Shown here: positions 10,921 through 23,576 of the stretch, one piece after another
Numbering within the stretch: the stretch's first letter is position 1
Layout of the letters: the number at the start of each line of letters is the position of its first letter
NCBI GenBank assembly: GCA_025330725.1
Contig: JAIWND010000073.1
Span: 1-54,492 of the forward strand
DNA length: 54,492 nt
Direction of reading: 5' to 3'
Origin: Chlamydoabsidia padenii
Taxonomy: Eukaryota > Mucoromycota > Mucoromycetes > Mucorales > Cunninghamellaceae
Notes under the pieces: generated by a model
Database searches by the model: none
Seen by the model: only the letters and a program-made list of their open reading frames with translations
Told to the model about the DNA's origin: nothing
Made by a program: the position numbers and the translations under genes

Positions 10921-12933
10921 ATGGTTCTCCATTCACCACCAGGCACTCCTCGCTCCTCAAATAGTTATCAAGGTCCACTGACACCATCACATACTAAAAG
11001 TTATTCACATGTCCACAGAACCACTGGCGAATCATTGTCTTGTCTAGTCGGGGCATCTATCACCACAGTAGGCAACACCATCTATGTCTTGGGCGGATTT
11101 GATCGATACAGTGATGAAGTCTTCAACACCCTGTATGCATTGACACTCGATGAACCCTACCAACAAGACTATGAACCCTACCGTTGGCGACGACTCGTTT
11201 ATAATACCTCGGCAACATCCTCCATACTTGCCAAACGAAATGACCATACATCAACATTATGGGGTACGGATAAACTCGTTGTCTTTGGTGGCACGGGTGA
11301 AGAAGACGACGGGAAAGGCGGTGGTGGTGATCGATTTTATACTCAAGTGGCCATTCTCGATTTACATACTCTCCAATGGAATCATCCTTCCACCACGGGA
11401 TGCCTGCCCATGTCTGGCAGGATCAAACACTCGGCGACCATTTATCAAGACAAACTTTATATTGCCGGCGGACTCGATCGACACGACCATGTAGCGGATA
11501 CGGTATTGGTACTGAATCTCTTGACCTACGAATGGTTACCACCTTTGGCATTTGTACCTCGATCCCAACACATGACGTTTGTTTATAATAAAAGACTGTA
11601 TCTCTTTGGTGGTTATCATCCTGATATGAGTCGGTCCAACGTCTTGAGCTTTTTGGATCTCGAATCGACGAGTGTGACCCAATTGGAAATCGATTCTCCT
11701 TCGGCTCCTCCTTTGGCGGCCGGTGAACAATTTGCTCAGATATGTGGTGATCAATTGGTCGTGGTCGTGACTACTTGTTCATCATCATCATCTGACTTGA
11801 TTCACGATAAGAAGATGAACAACATTAACAGCAACAACGACATGAATAACGACAATTCCACCACCAATATTGACAATACTATCAGACATGAAAATGGAGA
11901 TCAGCAAGATAATGAACCGACAATCAATACAATGCCACGCTCCACATCCTCATGCTCACTCTCATCAGGCGACACAGGTTTATGGACCATTGATCTTACT
12001 TCAATGCAATGGCAACACCATGATATCACCACTGGGCAATGCCATTGGCAATACTTTTCCATGGCCGAACATGCTAATAATCTCATTCTCTTTGGCGCCA
12101 CAGATGACGATCTGGATGAATATTACACCATGGTATTGCAAATTCATTTAAAAGAACATGGTATTGTCCCTGTTCCACCTTCACAACTCGGAACTGATCT
12201 TGCAGGGCTTTTATTATCTGCATCAGCATCTAACAACAACAACAATAACAATGACAATAACATCAACAACAACAACAACAACAACAGTAACAATAACAAC
12301 GATACCAACAGCAGCAGCAGCAATAACCATGTCAACAACAATAATAATTCTTCCTCTTTATCCTCCTATGCCACTACAACAGCAGATTTTACCCTTTTAT
12401 CGAGTACAGGTGGTGGTCAAGTCAAAGTGCATCGGTTGGTTCTTTTAGCACGTTGGCCACATTTTGCTCACTTGATGAATTCCGGGATGGTTGAATCATT
12501 AGGGGATACCATGACATTACCTGAACCTTTGGCGGTCATTCAAACGTTTGTACGCTTTCTTTATACCGATACCCTACAAGTGAATGACGACGGCGATACA
12601 TCTGACCTTGTGGCTGATCTGATGGTGATGGCCAACTTGTACTTGTTGCCTCGTCTCTTGGCATTATGTGTCCGACGATTGTATGGCTGCATTTCTACTC
12701 CATCAGTGGCCAAGATTTACCAAGCTGCGATTCATGCTGGCCAAGATGCTTTGGCTCAAGTCGCTCTAGCGTACATGTTGCGTCATTTTGGCCAAGTCGT
12801 AAAAACACCCGGGTTTAGGACGTTGCCTTCTTCTACCATGGCTAGGTTATTGGATCAAATCCCCTTCTTCTCATCAATCTTACTTGTCCCTGATTACCAA
12901 GATGTACCGGATAGTCCTATGACCCTTTTATAG
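10921..12933 (+). CDS. Kelch-repeat protein with C-terminal BTB domain (Ral2/LZTR1-like layout)
   Basis: A single exon of 670 residues. Kelch blades occupy about residues 37-290 (YVLGGF, KLVVFGGTG, KLYIAGGLD, RLYLFGGYHP repeats with the usual glycine pairs). An Asn/Asp/Ser-rich linker follows, including an almost pure Asn tract at about 437-473. A BTB/POZ fold covers about 488-593 (VKVHRLVLLARWPHFAHLM, then FVRFLYTDTL, then ANLYLLPRLLALCVRRL), with a BACK-like helical tail. Kelch before BTB is the order of fission yeast Ral2 (a Ras1 activator) and LZTR1. A role as substrate receptor for a Cul3 ligase or in Ras control is inferred from that layout. The reading frame is open upstream to 10678 but overlaps the RPL35 start, so the ATG at 10921 after a T-rich leader was chosen. 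Confidence 0.85.
   Translation: MVLHSPPGTPRSSNSYQGPLTPSHTKSYSHVHRTTGESLSCLVGASITTVGNTIYVLGGFDRYSDEVFNTLYALTLDEPYQQDYEPYRWRRLVYNTSATSSILAKRNDHTSTLWGTDKLVVFGGTGEEDDGKGGGGDRFYTQVAILDLHTLQWNHPSTTGCLPMSGRIKHSATIYQDKLYIAGGLDRHDHVADTVLVLNLLTYEWLPPLAFVPRSQHMTFVYNKRLYLFGGYHPDMSRSNVLSFLDLESTSVTQLEIDSPSAPPLAAGEQFAQICGDQLVVVVTTCSSSSSDLIHDKKMNNINSNNDMNNDNSTTNIDNTIRHENGDQQDNEPTINTMPRSTSSCSLSSGDTGLWTIDLTSMQWQHHDITTGQCHWQYFSMAEHANNLILFGATDDDLDEYYTMVLQIHLKEHGIVPVPPSQLGTDLAGLLLSASASNNNNNNNDNNINNNNNNNSNNNNDTNSSSSNNHVNNNNNSSSLSSYATTTADFTLLSSTGGGQVKVHRLVLLARWPHFAHLMNSGMVESLGDTMTLPEPLAVIQTFVRFLYTDTLQVNDDGDTSDLVADLMVMANLYLLPRLLALCVRRLYGCISTPSVAKIYQAAIHAGQDALAQVALAYMLRHFGQVVKTPGFRTLPSSTMARLLDQIPFFSSILLVPDYQDVPDSPMTLL
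12232..12345 (+). repeat. AAC/AAT trinucleotide tract (poly-Asn)
   Basis: An imperfect run of Asn codons inside the Kelch-BTB gene, interrupted by Asp, Ile, Ser and Thr codons. Such tracts are prone to length change. It separates the Kelch and BTB domains and is probably a flexible linker. Confidence 0.85.
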
Positions 12934-13402
12934 TAATATTAGTAGTAATAGCATTCTCTCTCTCTCTCTTGATAAATAAAAAAAACTTCATTTATGCAAA
13001 AATACAAATTTACCCCACATTGATGTTGACAAGGCGGGATTTGAAAATTTGTCTAAAAATAGGTTCGCGGTGTTTTAATATTCGAAGAAACCAGGTGGTC
13101 GAGAAAGGAGAGGTGCTCGGATGCATGTTGTCATACATATCTATTTCCCTCGTGGCTGTATTTAGATAACCACATCATCATCATAGATAGATCTCTCTTT
13201 ATTGGATGAGTATAAAACAACCAAGTACAACTATGTATATAGAAAAAAAAAAAAGTTGGATCAAGAGGAATCAAGCCTCGATTCGAACATAGGGGGAGGG
13301 GACATATTAACAGTATCTAAAAAAGTAAAAACGGAATATATATATATGTGATGATCAACGAGAGGAAACATAAAAAGGCATAGGGAAAGACAAAATGGGA
13401 GC
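12934..13402. other. convergent intergenic region
   Basis: Between the 3' ends of the Kelch-BTB gene and the bHLH gene. It has a CT repeat at 12955-12970, an AATAAA-like signal near 12974 and an A-run at 13240-13254. On the - strand a GTTCGAATC motif near 13275 resembles a tRNA B box, but no tRNA fold surrounds it. No gene is seen. Confidence 0.55.
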
Positions 13403-13753
13403 TTATTTCCAGTAATAACAAGTCGGATCTAACAGAAAAAAATTGAGTTTTTTTCTTTTTCTTTTCGGTGGTTTGATTGGTTCATTTACCTGGATAAGAC
13501 ATACTGCGAGTAGTAGGATCATCGTGAGAGAAATTAAATTGTTGTTGTTGTTGTTGTTGTTGTTGAATAAAAGCATTCAACATATCAGGAGAGTAAAAGG
13601 ATTGTGGCTGGGTAGTCATTACTGTGTCAGGATGTTGCATTGCTGATAAATCCAATAAGGGCCAACTTTGAGATGGCATCGGAGGAACAAATGAGAACTG
13701 ATATGAAAAAGGAGGAGCGACTATTGATGATGATGATAATGATGATGGTGGTT

Positions 13754-13785
<32 letters not shown>

Positions 13786-14526
13786 GATTTTGTTGTTGTC
13801 GTTGTTGCTGTTGCTGTCACTGTCGCTTCCGTTGTTGTTGGTGTTGATTTAGATGAAGATGCATGATGATGAACAAATTTATGAAGAACAGCCGGTTTCT
13901 TCTTTTGTTGTGGATGAATTTTGTTATTAGGCAAATGCGATGACGTTTTGGGTCGTTTTTTATTACTAGTCAAACTACTGTCTTGCTTTGTTGATTCCTT
14001 CTCTTCTTGTTCTTCATTGGTAATGATACGTTTGCGGAGTTGATGTTGAGATCGTTCAGTATGTTTTCTTAAAGTATCATGTTCTTTTCTGAGTTGGCGG
14101 ATTTTGTTTTGATAGGACGAGTCTCGATGAACTGATTTGGTGACAAATTCTAATGATTTGGAAACAATCATGCTTTTACTAGGTCGTCTTACATTTTGTA
14201 AACCGGGTAACGCATGGGCCAATTGTTCGAATTTGGAATTAAGTAATTCTCGGCGTTGTCTTTCGATTGCATTGTGAGCTGTACGTCGATCGCCATTATC
14301 TTGTATACTAGAGAAAGAAAGAAAAAGAACATGAGTGGAAAGAAGGGAAAAAAGAGAGAGTATATTTTACCTCGGGTCTGATGAGGGGCAATATGAAACA
14401 GTACCTAAATGATTAAATCCTTCTAAAATGAGCGCAAGGGTTATTTATGATTTATATACATTTACCATAATGGGTGGAGTGACGCCAAGAATGGAGAGAA
14501 GAAGGGTTTTTATCGACAGGCATCAT
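13403..14526 (-). CDS. basic helix-loop-helix transcription factor
   Basis: Exons 14466-14526, 14371-14422, 13490-14307 and probably 13403-13428 join in frame to about 318 residues. The bHLH begins near residue 42: RRTAHNAIERQRRELLNSKF is the basic region plus helix 1, with the H-E-R residues that contact an E-box; a loop follows, and SKSMIVSKSLEFVTKSV is helix 2. A coiled-coil-like stretch (KIRQLRKEHDTLRKH) comes next. The rest is low complexity: Lys/Ser, Thr and Pro repeats, and a Gln run of about nine. The last exon is a choice: reading on past 13490 gives a stop at 13482, but a good GTAAAT donor there and a T-rich CTGTTAG acceptor at 13429 would give an alternative eight-residue end. Two in-frame ATGs lie at the start; the first was used. 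Confidence 0.85.
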
Positions 14527-14584
14527 TTAGTTTAAAATTTGATTAAAAAGCGAAAAAGAAAAAGAGTGATCTCTCATTAAGTTA

Positions 14585-14600
14585 CGCTTATATATACTTT
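14585..14600 (-). promoter_or_regulatory. TATA box of the bHLH gene
   Basis: Read on the - strand there is a TATATATAAG sequence about 60-70 bp upstream of the bHLH start codon, a plausible TATA element. Confidence 0.5.
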
Positions 14601-16697
14601 TTTTGATGCAATAGCGTATTGGAAGAGAAGGCTCAAAAAGGAAATCGGGGGTTAAAAGCCACTTCAGGGGGGAGAGAAAGAAACAGATACTTTCCATTAC
14701 CAGACATGAAGAAAGAAAAGGATGATCATTACCATTTTTTAACCTGCTTTCTTTTAAACGACAACAACAACAACAACAAAACGAATCAAGTTCTCTCTAC
14801 TTTTTAAGGCAAACTGACAAGAAAAGGGAATAAAAATAAGTTGAATGTCTGTGCATAAAACCTATGTAGTCGCATGCAGAGTTATTCATTAGTTTACAGA
14901 CAAACGATCGACAAGGTACATGAAAGAAGTCTTTTATAACGTTCTTTCCATAATCTTTGTTTAGCTCCATTGGGTTACTGATGGGCGCGCGCGATCCAAA
15001 ACAACACAATGAGTTACTGTCCCACCTCTCCACGTAATTTTCCCTTCTTCTTTTTAAAAAAGACAAATTGATCCATATGTATTAATATAACCTCTGTCAG
15101 TCAAGAAAAGATTTTATTCAAGCAGCCCTAATCCATTTTCAAATACCGACTTGAACCTGATTGGTTGGACGGGATTTCGAAATATCCCAGTGCGAAAGAA
15201 GAAACCCCCCTTAATCCATACTGACATATCATTGTTCATTATGTACCGCGCCTTTTTCATTTCAAGAAAGAAAAAAATATGAATTGTTTATCGCTATCTG
15301 CACGACTCTATTTTTTTTTTTTTTGCGAATATGTTTCTCGAAGAAGATGATCTATATGTAGTGGAACACACATTTTCAGATTTGGTTCCGTTGACAGAAT
15401 TTCATTTATCGGTTCTAGTTGAGAAAGAAGATAAATGACTTTACACATAGATCATCCTGTGTGTGTGACAATGCTTCATTGTAATGGCCGCACAATGGGT
15501 CCAAAATAAATAAAAATAAAAATAAAAAAACTTTTCTAGGTATTAGGAAGAGTCTCTATTCATCCCATTAAAGTTTGTTCAAAAAAGGGAGGGGGATAAG
15601 AAGAACACAAGAAAATCATCATAGCCACTGAAATTAGGATCAACAAAAAAAAAAAAAAAAAAAAAAAAGTTATTTTCAACCCCTATCAAGACAAGATATC
15701 CGGCGTTTGAATATTCTCACCAGCGGCGTTTTAAATCAAAGTCGAACGCATGAGTATCGGGGTTTAAATTGAACCCGATTATGTTATCCTTGTTATCAAA
15801 ACATAGATAACCCACTTTCAAACTTCTTATTTGTAGTGTTTTTCATGTGAAATATCATTTCCAACCTTCATAAAAAAATAACCGCCTGTACCATGCCCTG
15901 CCAAGGTATTCAAAACCGGATGGTAATAGTGGTGTCTTTGAATCTGGCAGATGCCAACACTAGGATATTACATGATTCCATCACCATCGTCTCAAATCAT
16001 GCAACTTAATTGACTCTGAAAGGAGTTACTGCTATTTGGCATTTCATTCATACCCAATATTCTCAATACCGCCTCTATGTTGATTAAACTCCATGAATGA
16101 TAGCACCACTTGACTTGCAGATGGGTCAAGGTACTTTCAAGTCACTGGCTTGGAAATCATACTAATGGATGCCCAATGACGCTTTCGTGTTGGTGAAATA
16201 AAACTGAATGCCATGAGCTCGCTGATGGAACAGTATGCATCCAAGCTCTGTTTTGGGAATTATACTGGTGAAGGGCTCACTGGAAGCCGGGATATCACAA
16301 GGGTTGCGTATGGCCAACGTCAAGGAGGGAGTGCTTTTGTGCGGTGTATACAATGATCAAAGACATTTTCTACGAATACCCTATTCCTCAAATAGTTTTA
16401 CGCTATTGCTGGTATTAAACCCATGAAGACTTTTCGTGCCAAGTGTCTTGTCTTCATTCAATACAACGATCTCCATCCTTATGTCAGCCACACCCACCCT
16501 ACCGCCATCAAAGCCCAAAGAATCCGCGTTTGGCAAGTTCGATCTGAATCTCGTTTCTTTCCTTCAAACATCCTACCCCTTCTTTTCCTTATATTCCCTC
16601 TTTTTACCTAATGTTACTTTAATTGAATTGTATATATTGCATCTCTTATCTCTTCCCGCTTACATCCCGGTCTTTTCAACCAATCTTTTTCAAACGT

Positions 16698-16760
16698 CGA
16701 TGTTGTCCGCACCCGTAGGGTGCCTACCATTTGGCCAAAGGCCAATGGAAGCAGGGTATA
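16698..16760. repeat. cluster of small inverted repeats
   Basis: Two hairpins lie side by side: GCACCC-GTA-GGGTGC, then CCATTTGGCC-AAA-GGCCAATGG (one bulge). A TATAAAA follows at 16757. The arrangement recalls the hairpin-bearing 3' tails of LINE elements seen elsewhere in this window, but the sequences are not the same. Confidence 0.5.
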
Positions 16761-17112
16761 AAACTTGGAGCCTAATAAACCACATAAACCTTAGACCACA
16801 CCAAACTACCTATCCGCTCCCGAGAGGGCGACGACTTACCATAGCAAAGCGGAGATCGAAGACTTTTAAACCCCTGTTTTAATCCCAGTCTTTCCCAATC
16901 TTTTTGTAGTGAGTGTCCTCGCAAAGAGGGGGGCATGGGAGACGTTGGGTGGAGAGAGGCTGCATATGAATTTGAGCTCTAAAACGAGTAACGAAATCTC
17001 GACTCTCCATGATCATGGCCTCAAATCGGGAATTGCTAGGCGCATTGAATTTGGTGTTTGGCGTTTGAAAATGGTTTTCTTTCGTCTACAAAATAAAAAT
17101 CTTTCGTCGCAA

Positions 17113-17386
17113 AGGAAAGTAAAAGTCATTGCGAGCCTGAACACAATAACACAAGAGCTTTGGTGCTTGACTTTGTTGTAAAGTATATTGGAAATGGGTT
17201 ATAGTATTCACATCACCACTTTAATCATTAGCATCCTTTAACAATGGAGCGAGGAGAGCCCATCTAAAATCTTAGTAAGGAATCAAGGTAAAGTGGTGTT
17301 TGAACACGAAGTGGGTTTCATGACAGGTAAAAGTCATCGCAAGTTCGGACGGACAGATTGACACAGGAACTTGGTGCTTGGCTTTT
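17113..17386 (+). repeat. two diverged direct copies of a ~60-bp sequence
   Basis: 17113-17177 and 17323-17386 share the words GTAAAAGTCAT, GC[GA]AG, ACACA[AG]GA and TTGGTGCTTG[AG]CTTT in the same order and spacing, about 70 percent alike by eye. Origin unknown; probably remnants of an old mobile element. Confidence 0.55.
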
Positions 17387-18276
17387 AACCTAAATACCAT
17401 AACCATTTGATGTTTAATAAAGACCCTCTTTTTATATCACTTATTTTTTACTGATTTGATTGACTACATTTAGACATATCCATTGTTTCAATGATTGGTT
17501 CACCATCAATTTTCACACGCTATCATTTCGCCAACACTTCCGCCACTGCCAATGTGGTCAGCCAGGCTGCAACGGTTATTCAATCAAACATTTCATGTAG
17601 TAATGCTGGCCATTTGGTATGAATCAGCTCTCTGTCTCTCTCCACTCCTTTGTCTATGCCCAGTTCACTCATTCTCTATATTTAAATCTTTTCCGGGGGG
17701 AACCGCTTCCCCAACACTACTGTAAGTTTTATCATTTCCATAGACAAAAGGGGCTGATCACATGTACTAACTGACTGTTTGACCTCTTTTCCTTTGTATT
17801 ATTGCTTTTGATCATTTCTTTCAACCACTTTTAAACATCGTGTATTTTATTGTTGCTTTTATTTAAAAAAACTAGTATAACAAAATGGATCTATTTTATA
17901 TGTTCCATCATTTTGTTTGTCTTCTCTAATTTGGATCCATCATGCCAGTCCGAGGCAAATTTTAAACCCGCGACAAGAAACCATGGTAAACCACCTTATG
18001 ATATCAAAACAGATAACTATACACTTGTTCATTCATGCAGGAGGACTAGAAAACGAATACTACCATAGTAGGCAAAAGAAAGTTTTAGGGAGTGAAGAGA
18101 AAAAGGCACGTTCCATTTCCATAAAAAGCGTTAAAAGAATGACAATCACCAATTAGGGATGACACATACAAAATGTGTGAGCTAGCGGCGTTTATAATTT
18201 CACCTGAATGTGTGATGTATTTTTTTTTTTTTCCACCCAGGTGCATCTTTCTTTCCTTCTTTCTCATTCATTCACA

Positions 18277-19805
18277 ATGACATTATTGACATCACTTAAA
18301 GACTATGCTAAACGACATCGACGTGGTTTAATGGTGACTGCAACTATTGCTGGTGGAAGTTATTTGGCTGGTCGATACGCTACCAACAAATTGAAAGAAT
18401 ACCAAGAAAAATCAACTGCTGAACGTCTCTCCAAAGAAAAGTAAGTAGACAAATCATTAAACAAAATCCATGACTAACCCTCTCCATTAGTTTGAAACGA
18501 CGATTCCAACAAAACCAAAATGATTGTGTCTTCACAGTACTATCACTTTTACCTACTTTGGGTGATCAAATCTTGAATGAAATGAATGTTGAAGCATCTT
18601 GGGCCAAACTACAAGAATCTCGTAAACAAGAAAAGGCACTGGAAAAACAGAAACAAGCTCAAGCCATCAGAAGACAAGAACGACAAGAAAGGAAGCGGCA
18701 AGAAAAGGAAGCAGCAGCCGAACAAGAAGCCGAGGAGAAGGACAGTGGTCAAGAAGAACAACAATATACTGACGAGCAACAAGAACAACAACAAGAAGAA
18801 GAAGCTGGTAATGATGAACAACAGGAGGTCAAGGAACCATCTACGATGGATATCAGTGTTGGTAGTATCTCTGATTCGATTGTCACCAGCGGATCTATGG
18901 TGATGGTACAAGACAAAGACGGCGACACTGACTCTGAAGAAGATGAAGAAGACAAGATACCTGAAGGATTGTTGGATAAACAAGCGAAATATCTCTTATG
19001 GGAAGATATCAAGGTGACAAGTAAGTTTTTTTATTACTCGGACACAAATAGAGACACTAACTAGATATATTGAATGTATTCCAAAAGGCTTTACTCGTAC
19101 ATTGGCATCGATATACTCTCTTACATTGGTAACTCTATTAACTCATGTCCAATTGAATCTCTTGGGGCGATTTACTTATGTTTGGTCTGTGTCTGTTCTC
19201 AACAAACCTGAACCTACCATCCGATTACAGCATGAAGACGATACTAAAACTGGTGCGGGTTTTTTGGATCCTCAAACCGAACGTATGTTTCTCAGTGCTA
19301 GTTGGTGGCTCTTGCATCGTGGTTGGCGTAAATGTGCTGAACGGGTCAAGGAAGCTGTAGATGATGTGGTGGGAAAGTAAGCCCTTCCTTCTAACTGGGT
19401 ACATGTGGGCACTAACAACTCTCTTTTTTTTTTTTTTTTCATAGAATTCCATTAAAAAGTATATTGACTTATCAAGGTACCGAAGAATTGATCAAGAAAC
19501 TTCGAAAACGTATTGAATATGAAGAAGATGGTCAAACTCCCTTTAGGTATATTTAAAAAAAACTACATATATATATATATATATATATATACTAAAAGGT
19601 GATATTCCCCCTTTTTAGTTTTAGGTCATGGATGTTACCTGATACGCATGAAGAAGAATTGGAATTCTTGAGAGAAACTGGCTTCTCTAATGCATCCACA
19701 CCCGCCGCTGGTACTGTGACTCTACGTCAATTATTAGATGAAACCAAGGACTTTATTGACAGGTAAAAAAAGAAAGAATACCAAGGAGATGTATCGATGA
19801 TACTA

Positions 19806-19844
<39 letters not shown>

Positions 19845-20242
19845 GTCCCGACTTTATCACTGTCTTCTCAAGTTGTTTGGAAGAAGTCTATAGTATATTT
19901 GATCACAATGCATTTGGTAAAACTTTATTACCCAGTCCATTAGATCCTTCTGTCCAACGTATTCAAGAAATCACCACTGAAATGGCCCCTGAAAAGAAAA
20001 TGACTTTGGCCAATTTATTACCAGCCATCAGTCGTCAAGCTCATTTGGTCATTGCTGGTAACGAATACTTGAACGTAAGTATCTCCATTTTTTTTAATGA
20101 ATGAATGAATGAATGAATGAATGAATGAATCAACTCACAACTCACTTTTTTTTTTTGATAGGGCTTTACTTATCTCAAGGAACTTCAAGCCTTCTCAGCA
20201 ATGATATATACGCACTATGGTCCTGAAATCGATACAGTCTAG
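18277..20242 (+). CDS. PEX3: peroxisomal biogenesis factor 3
   Basis: Seven exons (18277-18440, 18491-19020, 19088-19376, 19445-19546, 19619-19762, 19846-20074, 20162-20242) give about 512 residues. Pex3 is the peroxisomal membrane anchor that docks Pex19 and inserts peroxisomal membrane proteins. The N-terminus shows the family pattern: a basic stretch (YAKRHRRG) then one membrane helix, about residues 17-33 (LMVTATIAGGSYLAGRY), then the YATNKLKEYQEK segment. The conserved NQNDCVFTVLSLLPTL, FTRTLASIYSLTLVTLLTHVQLN and SWWLLHRGWRKCAERV blocks follow. An unusual Glu/Gln/Lys-rich insert, about residues 93-220, lies between the conserved blocks and makes the protein longer than most homologues. 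Introns hold simple repeats: (AT)n at 19567-19590, (CT)n at 19812-19841 and (ATGA)n at 20097-20130. Confidence 0.93.
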
Positions 20243-21069
20243 TTATAGAATCCCAGGTGATGATGATTTTTAAATAAACAATGTGGGGCGGTGCCTCTTT
20301 ATTATTATTGGGAGGGGGCAATGGAAGATAAAAAAAAGTCTGCATCGTCGACAGATCCTCTTCTAATTCCTGGGGTTGTTCTTGGTGGGAAAACTGGTGA
20401 TTATTCTCATCGATGAAGCATTTATTTTCGGGTTATGAAAAAATAAAGCAGTGTTTAATATTTTGTGATGATTTACTAATATGATCTACTTTAGATCTGA
20501 AGCAAATGCCATACAAGAAAGAGGGTGATCAAGACCGCGGATGACACTTTAAAATTATACTCGGTGTTCGTCTCCCAGAACTGCAAGACTGTGTGTCATT
20601 GTGATATCAACGTCACCAAAAACATTTATAACCTTGCTACTCATACGTATGATGGTCAAAACCTCTCGCCCTGCCATTTTTAGTCACCAAGTCTATCTTT
20701 CTCCTCCTCCAACTACAGTCAACCTTACATTAGGACATAACCTATCCAGGTTTGGTGCATTGACCAGTATTCTTTGACTGCCGATTTTGTGAAAATAGTG
20801 ACTAGATTACTCTGTACAGTATAGCTGTCTTTGCTTCTCTCCACCGTCCACGTCTCTTCTTACACCATGGTCATCTGGATTTTTTAATCACCATCACATT
20901 TTAAACTCCGTTGGAGCGGACTGCCTACAAAAGACTTGCGTTCACAGGCTAAATAAAAAATTACTTCGTCCTTATCATCCACAAAAAAAAAAAAAAGTAA
21001 AAACTTGTTTTTTATCATCTTGTCTTCTTCTCTTTATACTTTTTGATTTATTCATTGTTTGGTTTATAG
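20243..21069. other. intergenic region upstream of the Rho1-type GTPase
   Basis: Holds the PEX3 3' flank (AATAAA-like signals near 20274 and 20441) and, at its right end, the 3' tail of a LINE (listed separately). An A-run at 20982-20995 sits about 75 bp before the next start codon. No gene is seen. Confidence 0.5.
20865..20981 (+). mobile_element. 3' tail of a LINE related to LINE C
   Basis: The stretch from about 20870 to 20981 matches the last roughly 100 bp of the full LINE at 49045-49152. Shared words in order are CTGG[AT]TTTTTTA, a TTT[TG]AACTC segment, [GC]GAGC[GC][GC]ACTG[CT]CTA, GAC[CT]TGCGTTCA[CT]AGGC, AATAAAAAATTA and TTCGTCC. This is the region LINE reverse transcriptases recognise to start copying, so it marks a short, 5'-truncated insertion. 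It ends 88 bp before the Rho1-type start codon and so lies in its promoter or 5' leader. Confidence 0.75.
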
Positions 21070-22443
<1,374 letters not shown>

Positions 22444-22668
22444 AAAGATCTCCCTCTTTCCTCTAGGATATAACCCATTGATTTTCTGTTTTTATCATCC
22501 CCCACCCCCTTTTTTACAACAAGTCTATAGACTTTGTTGATCTCATTTATTATGTTGTCTTTGTTTCTCGACCGCTATTAATAAAATTCGTATTTACACA
22601 CCCGCCCATCAAGTTGGAAAAAAAAAAAAGAAAAAATCCCGCCACTTTTCTTTCTTTTATATACAAAA

Positions 22669-23501
22669 ATGGATGATTCACCACCATTGCAACAAAAACG
22701 AACCATTGATCAAGTCGACGATGCCATTACTACTGATCAAGAAGCTAAACGGCATCAACCTATTGTTTATAGAGAACCATCCATCTTTAATACTAGACCC
22801 ATGGACGACATTACTAAACTCATACATGACTTTATCGCAAAGTATTGTGATCGGCACCACGTAGAGGTAAAAAAACCGTGCAATTAAAAAAAAAAAAAAA
22901 AACTCTCTACTTTTTAACACTCTTTGTTCTAGATCGAAGCCAAACTAGGAGTGTTTATCGACAAACATACTCAAGAACGGGTACGATTAGAATGTCAAAC
23001 AGAAACAGGTAATTCATATCCTTGTCATTAAGCTTGTTACTAATGAATAAATGAATGGGTTATACTAGTGATTCCAACACATATGTCACGAATGTTACGG
23101 TTTGAATCTAATATGCCTTTGGACCAACATAGATATTATAATCAACTATTAAACGATTTGGTGAACAAGTCTCAAACCCGCGGGGAACGGATCAAGTATC
23201 GACATACCAAAGAAACTGACCGATTCCACTCAATACCTGGTAGTAGAGAAAGGTGTCGGGTCACTATAGATCAAAAAACTGGCCAGGTAAAGATATAGCA
23301 AGAGGAGGAGGAGGAGGAGGAGGAAGGGTTGATCTTTTGATAACTACTACGTTTTTCTATTTTAGATTGTTCCTAATGGTATTGTCGAGAAGAAAAGATT
23401 GGAAAACTTGGATATTCATTCCCCCTTGCACCCGTTGGACTTTCGAATCTCGATCAACCTTGAAATCCCACGTAAGTACTCTCTGCTTTTTACTATTCCA
23501 C

Positions 23502-23576
<75 letters not shown>

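Larger units (their letters stand above)
14627..18276. other. long gene-poor region with degenerate repeats
   Basis: About 3.6 kb without a convincing gene. Reading frames are short and none pairs with splice sites to give a protein-like product. Contents: an A-run of about 26 at 15643-15668, a T-run at 15311-15324, a cluster of small hairpins near 16698-16760, and two diverged copies of a roughly 60-bp sequence at 17113-17177 and 17323-17386. Parts of 15.7-17.8 kb have a less AT-rich, TE-relic-like texture, but no transposase, RT or integrase motif can be read. Confidence 0.5.

Noticed and set aside
12144..12341. Leucine-rich reading frame on the minus strand
   Set aside because: It is the reverse complement of the poly-Asn codon run in the Kelch-BTB gene and has no other support.
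8680..12933. Mucoralean sex locus, because an HMG-box gene lies near a BTB gene
   Set aside because: The triose-phosphate transporter and RNA helicase genes that flank sexM/sexP are absent; HMG-box factors are common.
13262..13300. tRNA-like B box on the minus strand
   Set aside because: GTTCGAATC is present but there is no A box, acceptor stem or anticodon arm around it.
14797..15066. Short minus-strand reading frame as a gene
   Set aside because: Composition is not protein-like, no splice partners or conserved motif are seen, and it lies in repeat-rich DNA.
20097..20130. Possible CRISPR-like or structured repeat
   Set aside because: It is a simple (ATGA)n microsatellite in a PEX3 intron.
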